Assembly: GCF_900639875.1 (NCBI RefSeq)
Contig: NZ_CAAAIA010000015.1
Location: forward strand, 1 to 35,961
Direction of reading: 5' to 3'
DNA: 35,961 nt
Source of the DNA: Legionella impletisoli
Lineage (GTDB): Bacteria; Pseudomonadota; Gammaproteobacteria; Legionellales; Legionellaceae
Shown here: piece by piece, positions 24,613-32,338 of the stretch
Layout: each line of letters starts with the position of its first letter
How positions within the stretch are numbered: position 1 is the first letter of the stretch
Notes under the pieces: generated by a model
Told to the model about the DNA's origin: nothing
Database searches by the model: none
The model's input: only the letters and a program-made list of their open reading frames with translations
Made by a program: the position numbers and the translations under genes

Positions 24613-25911
24613 ATGTTCGCATTAATCGATTGCAATAATTTTTATGCATCTTGCGAGCGACTGTTTCGTCCCGACTTGCGTCATAAGCCAATTATTGTGT
24701 TATCGAATAATGACGGGTGCGTCATTGCTCGTTCTAATGAAGCCAAAGCGCTTGGCATTGGCATGGGCGAGCCCTTTTTTAAAGTCAAACCCTTATGCCG
24801 AGCACATGGAGTCATCGTCTTTTCCTCCAACTATACCTTTTATGGCGATATGTCGCACCGTGTTATGACTATTATTGAAGACCAGTGGAATCATGTCGAA
24901 ATTTATTCGATTGATGAGGCGTTTCTAGATTTATCCACCCTGCCTGAATCAGAACATACTCGCTTTTGTCAAACATTACAAAAACGGATTTTAAAAGAAA
25001 CCGGCATTCCAACGTCTATTGGAATTGGGCAAACCAAAACGCTCGCTAAAATAGCCAATCATGTCGCGAAAAAGCAATTAAAGATCCCCGTTTTTAATAT
25101 CACAGCATTTCCAGAATGGTTGGATAAAATTGACCTTGGCGAAGTATGGGGCATTGGCCGGCGCTGGTCTTTAAAATTATTGGCGATGAATATTCGCACT
25201 GCCGGCGACCTGGCGCGCACCGATTTACAACTCATCCATAAGCGATTTAACGTCGTTTTACAACGCACCGCTTATGAATTAAGGGGCACGCCTTGCCTTG
25301 GGTTAGAGGAAATTGAGCCAAAGCAATCCATCATTTCCTCAAAATCGTTTGGAAGCTTACAAACGAACTACCAAGCGCTTGCTGAAGCCATCAGCAATCA
25401 TGTGGCTCGTGCTTGGGAAAAAATGCGCCAGCAGCAATCGGTTGCCCAATATTTATCGGTTTTTGTATTGTCTAACAAATTCCGTGCAGATCTTCCTCAA
25501 TATTCCAATGCATTAGGGTTTAAGCTGATCACGCCAACAGATGATTTACGGTCTTTAACTCGTGCAGCCAAACTGTGTCTTAAGCAATTATTTAAAGAAA
25601 ACATTCATTATAAAAAGGTGGGAGTCACTCTGGCTGATTTAATTCCCAAAACGCCAAGACAGGCCGATTTATTTCATGCGGTCGAAGACTCAGACGTTGA
25701 ACATTGCGAACGATTGATGCATACCATCGGACGAATTAACGCGCGATTTGGACGTAGCATCTTGAAATTAGCAGCCGAAGGGCATGCTAAGCCTTGGTCT
25801 ATGCAGCGAACCATGAAATCCCCGAGCTACACCACGCAATGGGGTGAGATCCCTATAGTACTTATAAAAGAGCTCCCAAAGACCTCTCCCGCAAGAAGGG
25901 TGCGAAGGTAA
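24613..25911 (+). CDS. umuC: Y-family DNA polymerase, UmuC type
   Basis: Error-prone translesion polymerase (catalytic subunit of Pol V). The 432 residues match E. coli UmuC (422). The catalytic acids are D6 in ALIDCNNFYASCE and the pair in YSIDEAFLDL. A little-finger domain and a C-terminal DUF4113-like region (LMHTIGRINARFG...SMQRTMKSPSYTTQW) follow. GGGAG lies 8 bases before the ATG. No umuD-like gene adjoins it and I found no CTGT-N8-ACAG LexA-type operator upstream, so its control and processing partner must lie elsewhere or be different. Confidence 0.95.
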   Translation: MFALIDCNNFYASCERLFRPDLRHKPIIVLSNNDGCVIARSNEAKALGIGMGEPFFKVKPLCRAHGVIVFSSNYTFYGDMSHRVMTIIEDQWNHVEIYSIDEAFLDLSTLPESEHTRFCQTLQKRILKETGIPTSIGIGQTKTLAKIANHVAKKQLKIPVFNITAFPEWLDKIDLGEVWGIGRRWSLKLLAMNIRTAGDLARTDLQLIHKRFNVVLQRTAYELRGTPCLGLEEIEPKQSIISSKSFGSLQTNYQALAEAISNHVARAWEKMRQQQSVAQYLSVFVLSNKFRADLPQYSNALGFKLITPTDDLRSLTRAAKLCLKQLFKENIHYKKVGVTLADLIPKTPRQADLFHAVEDSDVEHCERLMHTIGRINARFGRSILKLAAEGHAKPWSMQRTMKSPSYTTQWGEIPIVLIKELPKTSPARRVRR

Positions 25912-25943
25912 TATTTCATGTTCAAAGCATGATTTTTTCTTGA

Positions 25944-25952
25944 TCTATACTT
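25944..25952 (+). promoter_or_regulatory. Candidate sigma-S-like -10 for cspA
   Basis: TCTATACTT matches the first nine positions of KCTAYRCTTAA. Transcription would begin near 25960, giving a leader of about 55 bases before the cold-shock gene. Confidence 0.45.
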
Positions 25953-26015
25953 CTGTACTAGCAAAGTCTATTAAACGTGGTAGAATGGGGGCTCATTTTT
26001 TTAGGAATCGTTACA

Positions 26016-26222
26016 ATGTCAGAAAAAATTCAAGGTACAGTTAAGTGGTTTAACGAAAGCAAAGGCTTCGGTTTTATCGAAAGCAATGGCAAAGATTACT
26101 TTGTGCACTTCAGCGCCATTCAATCGGACGGCTTTAAAACGCTTGCTGAAGGTGCCTCTGTTAAGTTCAAAGCAAGCCAAGGCCAAAAAGGTCCTCAAGC
26201 TGAAGAAGTTGAATTAGCTTAA
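26016..26222 (+). CDS. Cold-shock domain protein (CspA family)
   Basis: The 68 residues begin with [20 protein letters not shown]. The frame is open from a GTG at 25977, but the family N-terminus and AGGA about 9 bases upstream fix the ATG at 26016. The RNP1 (KGFGFI) and RNP2 (YFVHF) RNA-binding motifs are intact. It binds single-stranded nucleic acid and melts mRNA structure in the cytoplasm; members may be cold-, stationary-phase- or constitutively expressed. Monocistronic, with a strong terminator at 26259. Confidence 0.97.
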   Translation: MSEKIQGTVKWFNESKGFGFIESNGKDYFVHFSAIQSDGFKTLAEGASVKFKASQGQKGPQAEEVELA

Positions 26223-26258
26223 GAAGCGATTTAACTCTGCTGTAAAACACTTATTTGA

Positions 26259-26298
26259 TAGCCATTAACCTGCTTGCAGATTAATGGCTATTTTTTTT
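26259..26298 (+). terminator. Intrinsic terminator after cspA
   Basis: The exact stem tagccattaa (26259-26268) / ttaatggcta (26281-26290), with a 12-base loop, is followed by eight T residues on the plus strand. It sits in the convergent gap with the coiled-coil gene. The minus strand lacks a comparable T-tract. Confidence 0.9.
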
Positions 26299-26318
26299 CC
26301 CAATAGAAAACCTTTGAC

Positions 26319-27149
26319 TTAGCGCGAAAATCTAGTCGCAGTTTGCTGCAGTGCCTGAGAACCCTTATCAAGATTTCGTTGCTCTTGTTTATGTCGTTCT
26401 GTTAGCTCTGCAATTCGAGCTTTCATTTGTTGCTGGGCATGCAATAACTTTTCACGTTCCTCTGGATTTTTAGCTTTTGCAATCTGTCGTTTTAAATGTA
26501 ATTCCTGCCTTTTTTCGGTTTGAAGCTGTTTTGATGTTTGGTTAAAACGCCTTAAGCCGTCGTGTAATTGTTGTGTTTCCTGGCGAAGCATTCGCGCTTG
26601 ATTTAGCGAAATTGCCGTATTAGCTGGGCATTCAACGTGTACATCGGTTGTAGGTAATGTTTTAGGTTGTTCTGAATTGGGCTTGAACATATGATAAAGT
26701 GCAAAACCTATCGTTTCTAACAAATTGACGAATCGTTTAATCGCTCTAATGATACGAGACAATCCATTACTCGGCTCTGATGATCTTAAAGAATCCCGAG
26801 GTTTCTCCATGATCGGTTTAGCCACAGGAGAAAGAGCCACCGACGCGAAAGGTTGGGATTGAGTTAAAGTCTTTGTTACATGAGGCGATGGCGCCTTCGG
26901 CAAGCGATTGATCTCTTCTTCCAAAGCTTTACCAGAAAGAGCATCAATTTCCCCTAATAACTGGTTTAATTCTTCATCTTCATCCATTTGAACGGTAGAG
27001 AGCAGTCGATCCATAGCATTTAATTTTCTAGTCATGTCGTGATGAGCTTGATTAAACTCTCTTTCTGCATCTTGATAAGCTTGTTCAAGGCGTTGTGTTT
27101 GCAGAGCGATTTGTTTTTCCAGGGCTGAAAGATGATTGGTACGAGCCAT
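26319..27149 (-). CDS. Unknown coiled-coil protein, possible Dot/Icm effector
   Basis: The 276 residues fall into three parts: an N-terminal coiled coil (about 6-50, Gln/Glu-rich heptads), a central Pro/Ser-rich linker (about 85-130) leading to an amphipathic-hydrophobic patch (RAIKRFVNLLETIGFALYHMF, about 133-155), and a C-terminal coiled coil (about 185-265) rich in Gln, Lys and Glu. I recognise no enzymatic motif. The hydrophobic patch could attach to a membrane. The C-terminus lacks a clear glutamate block. A PmrA-like box (27194-27213) lies 45 bases before the start. Effector status is inferred from that site and the architecture only. Confidence 0.75.
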   Translation of the reverse strand: MARTNHLSALEKQIALQTQRLEQAYQDAEREFNQAHHDMTRKLNAMDRLLSTVQMDEDEELNQLLGEIDALSGKALEEEINRLPKAPSPHVTKTLTQSQPFASVALSPVAKPIMEKPRDSLRSSEPSNGLSRIIRAIKRFVNLLETIGFALYHMFKPNSEQPKTLPTTDVHVECPANTAISLNQARMLRQETQQLHDGLRRFNQTSKQLQTEKRQELHLKRQIAKAKNPEEREKLLHAQQQMKARIAELTERHKQEQRNLDKGSQALQQTATRFSR

Positions 27150-27190
27150 TTTTTTCTCTTATTTTTAGTTCTTTAGATCAGTTTATTAGG

Positions 27191-27201
27191 TCTATACTTA
27201 A
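27191..27201 (+). promoter_or_regulatory. Sigma-S consensus -10 upstream of the Pmp3-like gene
   Basis: TCTATACTTAA is an exact match to the published sigma-S extended -10 pattern KCTAYRCTTAA. It points towards the Pmp3-like/yqjG pair and would give a leader of about 200 bases. That leader contains a small hairpin (tactgg 27237-27242, ccagta 27250-27255). It overlaps the PmrA-like box read on the other strand, so one of the two may be fortuitous. Confidence 0.55.
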
Positions 27202-27213
27202 GGGAAAATTAAC
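27194..27213 (-). promoter_or_regulatory. PmrA-like box upstream of the 276-aa coiled-coil gene
   Basis: Read on the minus strand the site is gTTAATttT cc cTTAAGtaT. This fits the Legionella PmrA tandem consensus cTTAATatT-N2-cTTAATatT, with the 11-base period between half-sites. A TAATAA -10-like sequence follows 8 bases after the second TTAAG, and the ATG is 45 bases downstream of the box. AT-rich DNA can produce such a match by chance. Confidence 0.5.
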
Positions 27214-27407
27214 AAAACAAAAAAACTATTGGGTGGTACTGGGACCCAGCCAGTATGGCAAACAAAGGAAAAGGATTTCTTTTCAAAGAATAAACTGGAT
27301 TGCTTTACCCAGAGTCTATAGTTACAAGGAAATATGCCGCCGTAACGCTTATCTACGCGCTTGATAGAGTAAGCAAAACAAATTCATCGGTATTTAAAGG
27401 AGAATTC

Positions 27408-27602
27408 ATGCGTTTATTTTTGGCAATTTTTTTACCTTTTTTAAGCTTTTTTTTCATCGGCCGTCCCGTGGCTGGGATTATTTGTTTGATTTTACAGTTG
27501 ACTGTAATTGGCTGGATCCCAGCTGCGTTATGGGCAGTGTATAGCTTATCGCAATACAATACGGATAAAAAAATTAACGAGGCAAGAAAGGCAAAAAAAT
27601 AA
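27408..27602 (+). CDS. YqaE/Pmp3 (UPF0057) family small membrane protein
   Basis: The 64 residues have two membrane helices: FLAIFLPFLSFFFIG and IICLILQLTVIGWIPAALWAVY. The GWIPAALWAVYSLSQY motif is typical of the Pmp3/YqaE family, whose eukaryotic members affect membrane potential and salt tolerance. The start at 27408 is chosen because AAAGGAG lies 6 bases upstream; the frame extends further upstream without family similarity. It is followed after 18 bases by yqjG and probably co-transcribed. The basic C-terminal tail (KKINEARKAKK) is likely cytoplasmic. Confidence 0.9.
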   Translation: MRLFLAIFLPFLSFFFIGRPVAGIICLILQLTVIGWIPAALWAVYSLSQYNTDKKINEARKAKK

Positions 27603-27620
27603 TTAGAGAAGGAAGGAACA

Positions 27621-28598
27621 ATGGGTTTACTACAGGAAGGTGAATGGGTGGATCAATGGTACGACACCGAATCCAATGAAGGTGAATTTAAACGAGAAAA
27701 AACACAAATTCATAATTGGATAACACGAGATGGTAGTAAGGGACCTTCTGGGAGCAAGGGATTTCAAGCAGAAAGTGGGCGTTATCATCTTTACGTTTCA
27801 CTCGCCTGCCCTTGGGCTCATCGGACTATAATCTTTCGTAAACTAAAGCAATTAGAAGAGCACATTTCGCTCTCCATTGTAAGCCCAGACATGTTAGAAC
27901 AAGGATGGACGTTTAATAAAGACGAAGGCAGCACAGGTGATCCCATTAATCATTTTGATTACCTGTATCAAGTTTATACGGCTCATGATCCCAATTACAC
28001 TGGGCGCGTAACGGTGCCCGTTCTTTGGGATAAAAAAACCTCACAAATCGTTAATAATGAATCGTCCGAGATAATTCGAATGTTCAATCAGGCGTTCAAT
28101 GCCATTACGGATAATCACGATGATTATTATCCTTTAGCATTCCAATCAAACATTGATGAAATTAATTCGCTTGTTTATGAAAACATTAATAACGGGGTTT
28201 ATCGCTGCGGCTTTGCCACAACGCAAAATGCGTATGAAAAAGCATACAAGCGTTTATTTGATGCCTTAGAACAGGTTGAATCCATCCTTGCAAAACAGCG
28301 CTATTTAACAGGAAAACGCATCACCGAAGCCGATTGGCGGCTTTTTACCACCTTGATTCGTTTTGATTCAGTGTATCATGGGCATTTTAAATGCAATAAG
28401 CAACGATTAGAAGATTATCCAAATCTATCCGGATACGTTAGAGAATTGTATCAGTGGCCCGGGATATCCGATACAGTTAATTTTCAGCATATAAAGCGTC
28501 ATTATTATTTTAGCCATAAGATGCTCAATCCAACTCAAATTGTACCAGTTGGACCGTGTATTGACTATAACAGTCCGCATAAGCGTGAGCTGGATTAA
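27621..28598 (+). CDS. yqjG: Glutathionyl-hydroquinone reductase (YqjG/Xi-class GST)
   Basis: Reduces S-glutathionylated hydroquinones using glutathione, in the cytoplasm. The 325 residues match E. coli YqjG (328). The catalytic Cys63 is in the ACPWAHRT motif of the thioredoxin-fold domain, followed by an all-helical GST domain (about 170-290) with RYLTGKRITEADWRLFTTL. GGAAGGA precedes the ATG. It shares the upstream region with the Pmp3-like gene. Co-occurrence with envelope-stress genes fits redox defence. Confidence 0.95.
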   Translation: MGLLQEGEWVDQWYDTESNEGEFKREKTQIHNWITRDGSKGPSGSKGFQAESGRYHLYVSLACPWAHRTIIFRKLKQLEEHISLSIVSPDMLEQGWTFNKDEGSTGDPINHFDYLYQVYTAHDPNYTGRVTVPVLWDKKTSQIVNNESSEIIRMFNQAFNAITDNHDDYYPLAFQSNIDEINSLVYENINNGVYRCGFATTQNAYEKAYKRLFDALEQVESILAKQRYLTGKRITEADWRLFTTLIRFDSVYHGHFKCNKQRLEDYPNLSGYVRELYQWPGISDTVNFQHIKRHYYFSHKMLNPTQIVPVGPCIDYNSPHKRELD

Positions 28599-28694
28599 AT
28601 TTAAACAGATCAAACTCAAAACTATTCGCTCTTGTGCTTCTAAAACGAATCGGATACGATGAATTCTCCGGGGATATTCAAGGAGGAGATACAG

Positions 28695-30125
28695 ATGTAT
28701 TTAAAGCGTTTTATCGTGAGCTCCCTAGCCGTTCTTTTTTGTTCTAAGTCATTAGCCGGTCCTTTAGAGTACTATTTTCAACGTGCTCTAGAAGAAAAAA
28801 ATCAACCTACCGCGATATTAAAGTCTCCTGCACTTGAAAAACGATTTGAACAACTAATAAATCATAACATTCCATCTCTTGGTACCTTTTCCCAACGCTA
28901 CTTTGTAGACGAAACATTTGGACCTTCTAATTATTCCCCCGTATTTTTATACGTTTGTGGTGAAGGTGCTTGTTCCCCCAATGAGCTAAATGGGGCGATT
29001 CGTCAATACGCCAAAAAATATAAAGCCAAACTTGTGGCACTTGAGCATCGTTATTATGGTGAGAGCCAACCCTATAGCACACTCACTACAAAGCATTTAA
29101 ATGGATTATCAACGCAAGCAGCGTTAGATGATCTAGCCTACTTTCAGCGCAGCATCCAAAGGGAAAACAATTGGAAGGGGCGCTGGGTTGTATTTGGTGG
29201 TTCTTACGCAGGCGCTCTTGCTGCATATTATCGTTTAGGCAATCCTGAGTTGGTTGAAGGTGCATTGGCTTCGTCTGCGCCCGTCATGGCGAAAGAAGAT
29301 TTTTATGAATACGACGCGCATGTAGCCGAAGTAGCAGGTCCTGTTTGTGCTGAGAACATTAGGCAAGTAACGGCTGAAGTTGAGCAAGCCATCAAAAGCG
29401 CTAATCCAGCAAGACTTATTCAAATTAAAGCGTTATTTCATGCCGAAGAAATTGTTGATCCAGATGATTTTCTCTATGCTATTGCCGATGTAGCTGCAAC
29501 TTCAATTCAATACGGCAAACACCAAGCATTTTGTGCCGCACTGGCAAAACATGAAAGCCCTATAGAAGGTTATGCAGCATTTGCAGAAACCATCTACAAG
29601 GACTTTAATCTAACCCCTGTTGAGCTTACGCCACAAAGTGCTATGAGTGAAAACGCAGAAGATTACAAACACGGTATCGGCATGCGGCAGTGGTATTATC
29701 AGTCTTGCACTGAACAAGGTTACTGGCAAAATGTAAACACTGATCCTCAAAAATCTACCCGTTCAAGCCGTATTAATAATCAGTATCATCGCAAAGTATG
29801 CCAACGGCTATTTGGCTTAACTTCGCCTGCAAATACGGAAGCATTCAATCATTCTTTTTATTATCCTTTGCTCCATGAATCCGTATCGAGGATCTATTTT
29901 ACCAATGGAGCAAATGATCCATGGGCGCGCTTATCACTAAGCCCCCTAAATTATAATGCCACCAATAAAAACTTGGCATATACAATCATTTCGGGAGCGG
30001 CTCATTGTGAAGATTTACGTCCCCCCCGCCTCACTGATTCTGATGAACTAGTTGCTGCTAGAGAAAAAATGGATAATTTACTCTTCCAATGGTTGGTTTT
30101 AAACCCAGAGGAAAAGCTAAGCTAA
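28695..30125 (+). CDS. Secreted serine peptidase of family S28
   Basis: S28 peptidases (Pro-X carboxypeptidase / DPP-II relatives) cleave next to proline. The start at 28695 is set by AGGAGGAGAT just upstream and by the signal peptide that follows (MYLKRFIVSSLAVLFCSKSLA); the frame opens at 28659. Of 476 residues, the nucleophile is S170 in GGSYAG, after LEHRYYGES (117-124). The acid is in TNGANDPW and the histidine in SGAAHCED. The family is mainly eukaryotic, with scattered bacterial members including Legionella. It is exported to the periplasm and possibly secreted further. The Pro-X preference is a family inference. Confidence 0.92.
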   Translation: MYLKRFIVSSLAVLFCSKSLAGPLEYYFQRALEEKNQPTAILKSPALEKRFEQLINHNIPSLGTFSQRYFVDETFGPSNYSPVFLYVCGEGACSPNELNGAIRQYAKKYKAKLVALEHRYYGESQPYSTLTTKHLNGLSTQAALDDLAYFQRSIQRENNWKGRWVVFGGSYAGALAAYYRLGNPELVEGALASSAPVMAKEDFYEYDAHVAEVAGPVCAENIRQVTAEVEQAIKSANPARLIQIKALFHAEEIVDPDDFLYAIADVAATSIQYGKHQAFCAALAKHESPIEGYAAFAETIYKDFNLTPVELTPQSAMSENAEDYKHGIGMRQWYYQSCTEQGYWQNVNTDPQKSTRSSRINNQYHRKVCQRLFGLTSPANTEAFNHSFYYPLLHESVSRIYFTNGANDPWARLSLSPLNYNATNKNLAYTIISGAAHCEDLRPPRLTDSDELVAAREKMDNLLFQWLVLNPEEKLS

Positions 30126-30140
30126 ACAATTTAACTTTTA

Positions 30141-30164
30141 TGCTCACTCATATATGAGTGAGCA
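30141..30164. terminator. Perfect 12-bp palindrome between convergent genes
   Basis: tgctcactcata and its reverse complement are directly adjacent (30141-30152, 30153-30164) in the 49-base gap between the S28 peptidase and PspC genes. It can form a strong hairpin; the flanking T-runs are short (ttt on the plus strand, aaaagt-side on the minus), so it may terminate both transcripts moderately. Confidence 0.6.
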
Positions 30165-30174
30165 TTTGCCCAAA

Positions 30175-30381
30175 CTACTCAGGCTCTAAAGGAACTACAA
30201 GCCACATGACGAGATAAACCAATAACGCGCTACCGCCTAATAACAAAAACAATAAGAACGCTAATCGAACCCATGTTGGATCACTATTCATATATTGAGC
30301 AAGCCCACCACATACGCCTGCAATCATCCGCTCATCACGTGAGCGATACAATCGTTTATAAGGCTTTTGTTTTTTAGTCAT
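30175..30381 (-). CDS. PspC-domain protein
   Basis: The 68 residues comprise a single PspC domain: LYRSRDERMIAGVCGGLAQYM at the cytoplasmic N-terminus, then SDPTWVRLAFLLFLLLGGSALLVYLVMWLVVP as the membrane part. In enterobacteria PspC is a toxin-sensing regulator of phage-shock PspA, but small stand-alone PspC-domain proteins are common and largely uncharacterised. No pspA or pspB gene is adjacent. GGAGAAG lies just before the ATG. Confidence 0.94.
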   Translation of the reverse strand: MTKKQKPYKRLYRSRDERMIAGVCGGLAQYMNSDPTWVRLAFLLFLLLGGSALLVYLVMWLVVPLEPE

Positions 30382-30461
30382 TGCTTCTCCAGAAAAAAAT
30401 TGTGTTCGTTACTGAAATTTCTTAAGATTCCAAGCATCCAATCCATATAGGCCTCTCTCAC

Positions 30462-30956
30462 ATGAATTATAGATTAAACGCTCTCTTTTTATTACTATGT
30501 ACTTCCACTTTACAAGCGTTTACCCCCGCAGTAAATCATATGGGGGTGGTCATTCCTAATCAAAAAACTGAAAAAGCCGAGCAAAATAAAAATACAATAA
30601 AAGAACTGTTCAAATGGATGAATAAAGCTTCGGAAAACCCATCGCTCATCTCGGTAGAGGCTTTAAACCAATATTTCAGCAAATCCGTTCAATATTCTGT
30701 AAATGGCAAATTGTTAGTCAAAAATCATCAAGAGCTGGCTAAGCGTTTGCAAGCGCTTGCCAAAAAAGTACATCATAGTGAAGCCGACTTACCTATGAGC
30801 CACCTAGTTACGAGCGATAACATGGCTGCTTTTAATTATCGCATTTCTGTTACGGATAAAAAGCATCATCATTACCATGATGATGTCACTGTAATTGCTA
30901 AACTGAAGCAAGGCAAAATCACGAATTGGCAAGCATTTATCGTTCATGATGACTAA
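30462..30956 (+). CDS. Secreted NTF2/SnoaL-like fold protein
   Basis: The 164 residues have a signal peptide (1-19, cleaved after LQA). The mature chain starts with a helix (IKELFKWMNKAS), has a central LNQYFSKSVQYSVNGK strand pair and ends with an IAKLKQGKITNWQAFIVHDD strand, the pattern of NTF2/SnoaL-like domains. The His-rich DKKHHHYHDD (about 132-141) could bind metal. Members range from enzymes to binding proteins, so no function is claimed. No obvious operon partner. Confidence 0.75.
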   Translation: MNYRLNALFLLLCTSTLQAFTPAVNHMGVVIPNQKTEKAEQNKNTIKELFKWMNKASENPSLISVEALNQYFSKSVQYSVNGKLLVKNHQELAKRLQALAKKVHHSEADLPMSHLVTSDNMAAFNYRISVTDKKHHHYHDDVTVIAKLKQGKITNWQAFIVHDD

Positions 30957-31107
30957 TCATGCTATACGAAAAAAAAATTCTTTAAAATAACTTAATATAA
31001 TCATTAGATTGGCTCTATATCGTATTTTTTAACCTTGTGAACGTTTTATTCGTTGTCTAACCTTAGGATGGATTTAATAAAACAACTTATTCATAAAGGA
31101 GATAATG

Positions 31108-31464
31108 ATGACAACTAATGGACTAGTCAAAGCAAATGAAGTTGTAGGGGTTGAGGTTCGAAATCATCACGATGAAGATTTAGGCAAAGTCGAAGCGCTC
31201 ATGTTAGATAAAATCACAGGTCAAGTGCAGTATGTGGTGTTATCCTTTGGTGGATTTTTAGGGATGGGCGATAAATTATTTGCTATGCCATGGGATATTT
31301 TTTCTTATGATGATGACGAAGATTGCTTCAGAATCAATGTGGATAAAGAAAAATTAAAAAATTCTCCCGGATTTGATAAGGATCATTGGCCAGATATGGC
31401 GAATAAAGCTTGGGGAGATAAAATTCACAACTATTATGGTACGACCACAACCCACCGAGTATAA
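31108..31464 (+). CDS. PRC-barrel domain protein
   Basis: The product is 118 residues from the second Met (31108), chosen because AAAGGAG is then 6 bases away; 31105 is possible. NEVVGVEVRNHHDEDLGKVEALMLDKITGQVQYVVL is typical PRC-barrel, followed by GGFLGMGDKLFAMPW, a common PRC signature. Stand-alone PRC-barrel proteins are frequent in stress-gene neighbourhoods of proteobacteria and their role is unclear. A weak sigma-S-like TCTAACCTTA lies about 50 bases upstream. A strong terminator follows. Confidence 0.92.
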   Translation: MTTNGLVKANEVVGVEVRNHHDEDLGKVEALMLDKITGQVQYVVLSFGGFLGMGDKLFAMPWDIFSYDDDEDCFRINVDKEKLKNSPGFDKDHWPDMANKAWGDKIHNYYGTTTTHRV

Positions 31465-31472
31465 CGCGTGTT

Positions 31473-31503
31473 AAGCCAAAGAATTTAGATTCTTTGGCTT
31501 TTT
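31473..31503 (+). terminator. Intrinsic terminator after the PRC-barrel gene
   Basis: A 12-bp exact stem (aagccaaagaat at 31473-31484, attctttggctt at 31489-31500) with a 4-base loop is followed by further T residues. Confidence 0.93.
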
Positions 31504-31519
31504 AACTCTTTAAGGATGA

Positions 31520-32296
31520 ATGGTGTCAAATAAAGAATGGCCTGCTGAAGATTATGCGATTGGTTCCTACATTCAAGCAACCGTTGCCCTGCGCTATTTA
31601 AATCAATTAACCATCCAGTCTCAAGATGGGGTGCTGGATATTGGCTGCGGAGATGGCTCTTTTAGCCTCAAAATTCTTGAGAAATTTCCGATGGCTTCGT
31701 TTATCGGACTAGATGCCTCTGAAAATATGCTTATTTTGGCACGGAAAAATGCAAAAAGCTTTCCGCAGGCGCAGTTTATTAAAGGTGACATCACCGAAAT
31801 GACTTTCAGTGAGCGCTTTAATTACGTGGTTTCTTTTTGGTGCTTGCAATGGACTCATAATATTTTGTTAGCGTTTCAAAACATCTTTGATGCATTAAAA
31901 CCTGGTGGTAAATTACTGACCATTTTCCCCACGGGAGATGATGCGTTTATGACGACGTTTTTGGAGGTTAAGAAATCACGCCAATTTCCTGAATTAGAGA
32001 CATTTGTCTCACCGGTCAATTATAAACAACTTGAGGATCTGGGCGACCAATTAGAACCCTTGCCATTTAGAACCTTAAAGGTAGAGCGACATCACCAATC
32101 CTTAACTCTGCCAAGCTTAGATACCTTTCGAAAATTTGTTCGCGGCGTATCATTTTATCAAGGACAAATTTCTCCGGATATCATTCCGCAAATTCAAGAA
32201 GCGATGGTGAATGTCTTCGCGGAGGAGAGCAAGAAAAAATATCAGGGAGAATTACGGTTTGAATTCAGTAACTATTGCGTTACAGGAGAAAAATAG
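31520..32296 (+). CDS. Class I SAM-dependent methyltransferase
   Basis: The 258 residues contain motif I VLDIGCGDGSFSL (about 43-55), an acidic end of strand 2 (GLDASENML), motif II region KGDITEM and LKPGGKLLTIF as motif III. The layout resembles trans-aconitate methyltransferase (Tam) or BioC relatives acting on small molecules; the true substrate cannot be assigned. The ATG at 31520 follows AAGGAT; the next codon is GTG. It is convergent with the large coiled-coil gene (42-base gap). Confidence 0.9.
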   Translation: MVSNKEWPAEDYAIGSYIQATVALRYLNQLTIQSQDGVLDIGCGDGSFSLKILEKFPMASFIGLDASENMLILARKNAKSFPQAQFIKGDITEMTFSERFNYVVSFWCLQWTHNILLAFQNIFDALKPGGKLLTIFPTGDDAFMTTFLEVKKSRQFPELETFVSPVNYKQLEDLGDQLEPLPFRTLKVERHHQSLTLPSLDTFRKFVRGVSFYQGQISPDIIPQIQEAMVNVFAEESKKKYQGELRFEFSNYCVTGEK

Positions 32297-32308
32297 GAGA
32301 AAAGCTCC

Positions 32309-32330
32309 TAGGGCCTGTAAAGAGGCCCTA
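32309..32330. terminator. Hairpin between the methyltransferase and the 1047-aa gene
   Basis: The 8-bp stem tagggcct / aggcccta (32309-32316, 32323-32330) has a 6-base loop. Neither side has a long T-tract (the minus strand has CTTTTCTCC nearby), so termination is possible but not certain. Confidence 0.5.
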
Positions 32331-32338
32331 ATAAGTCT

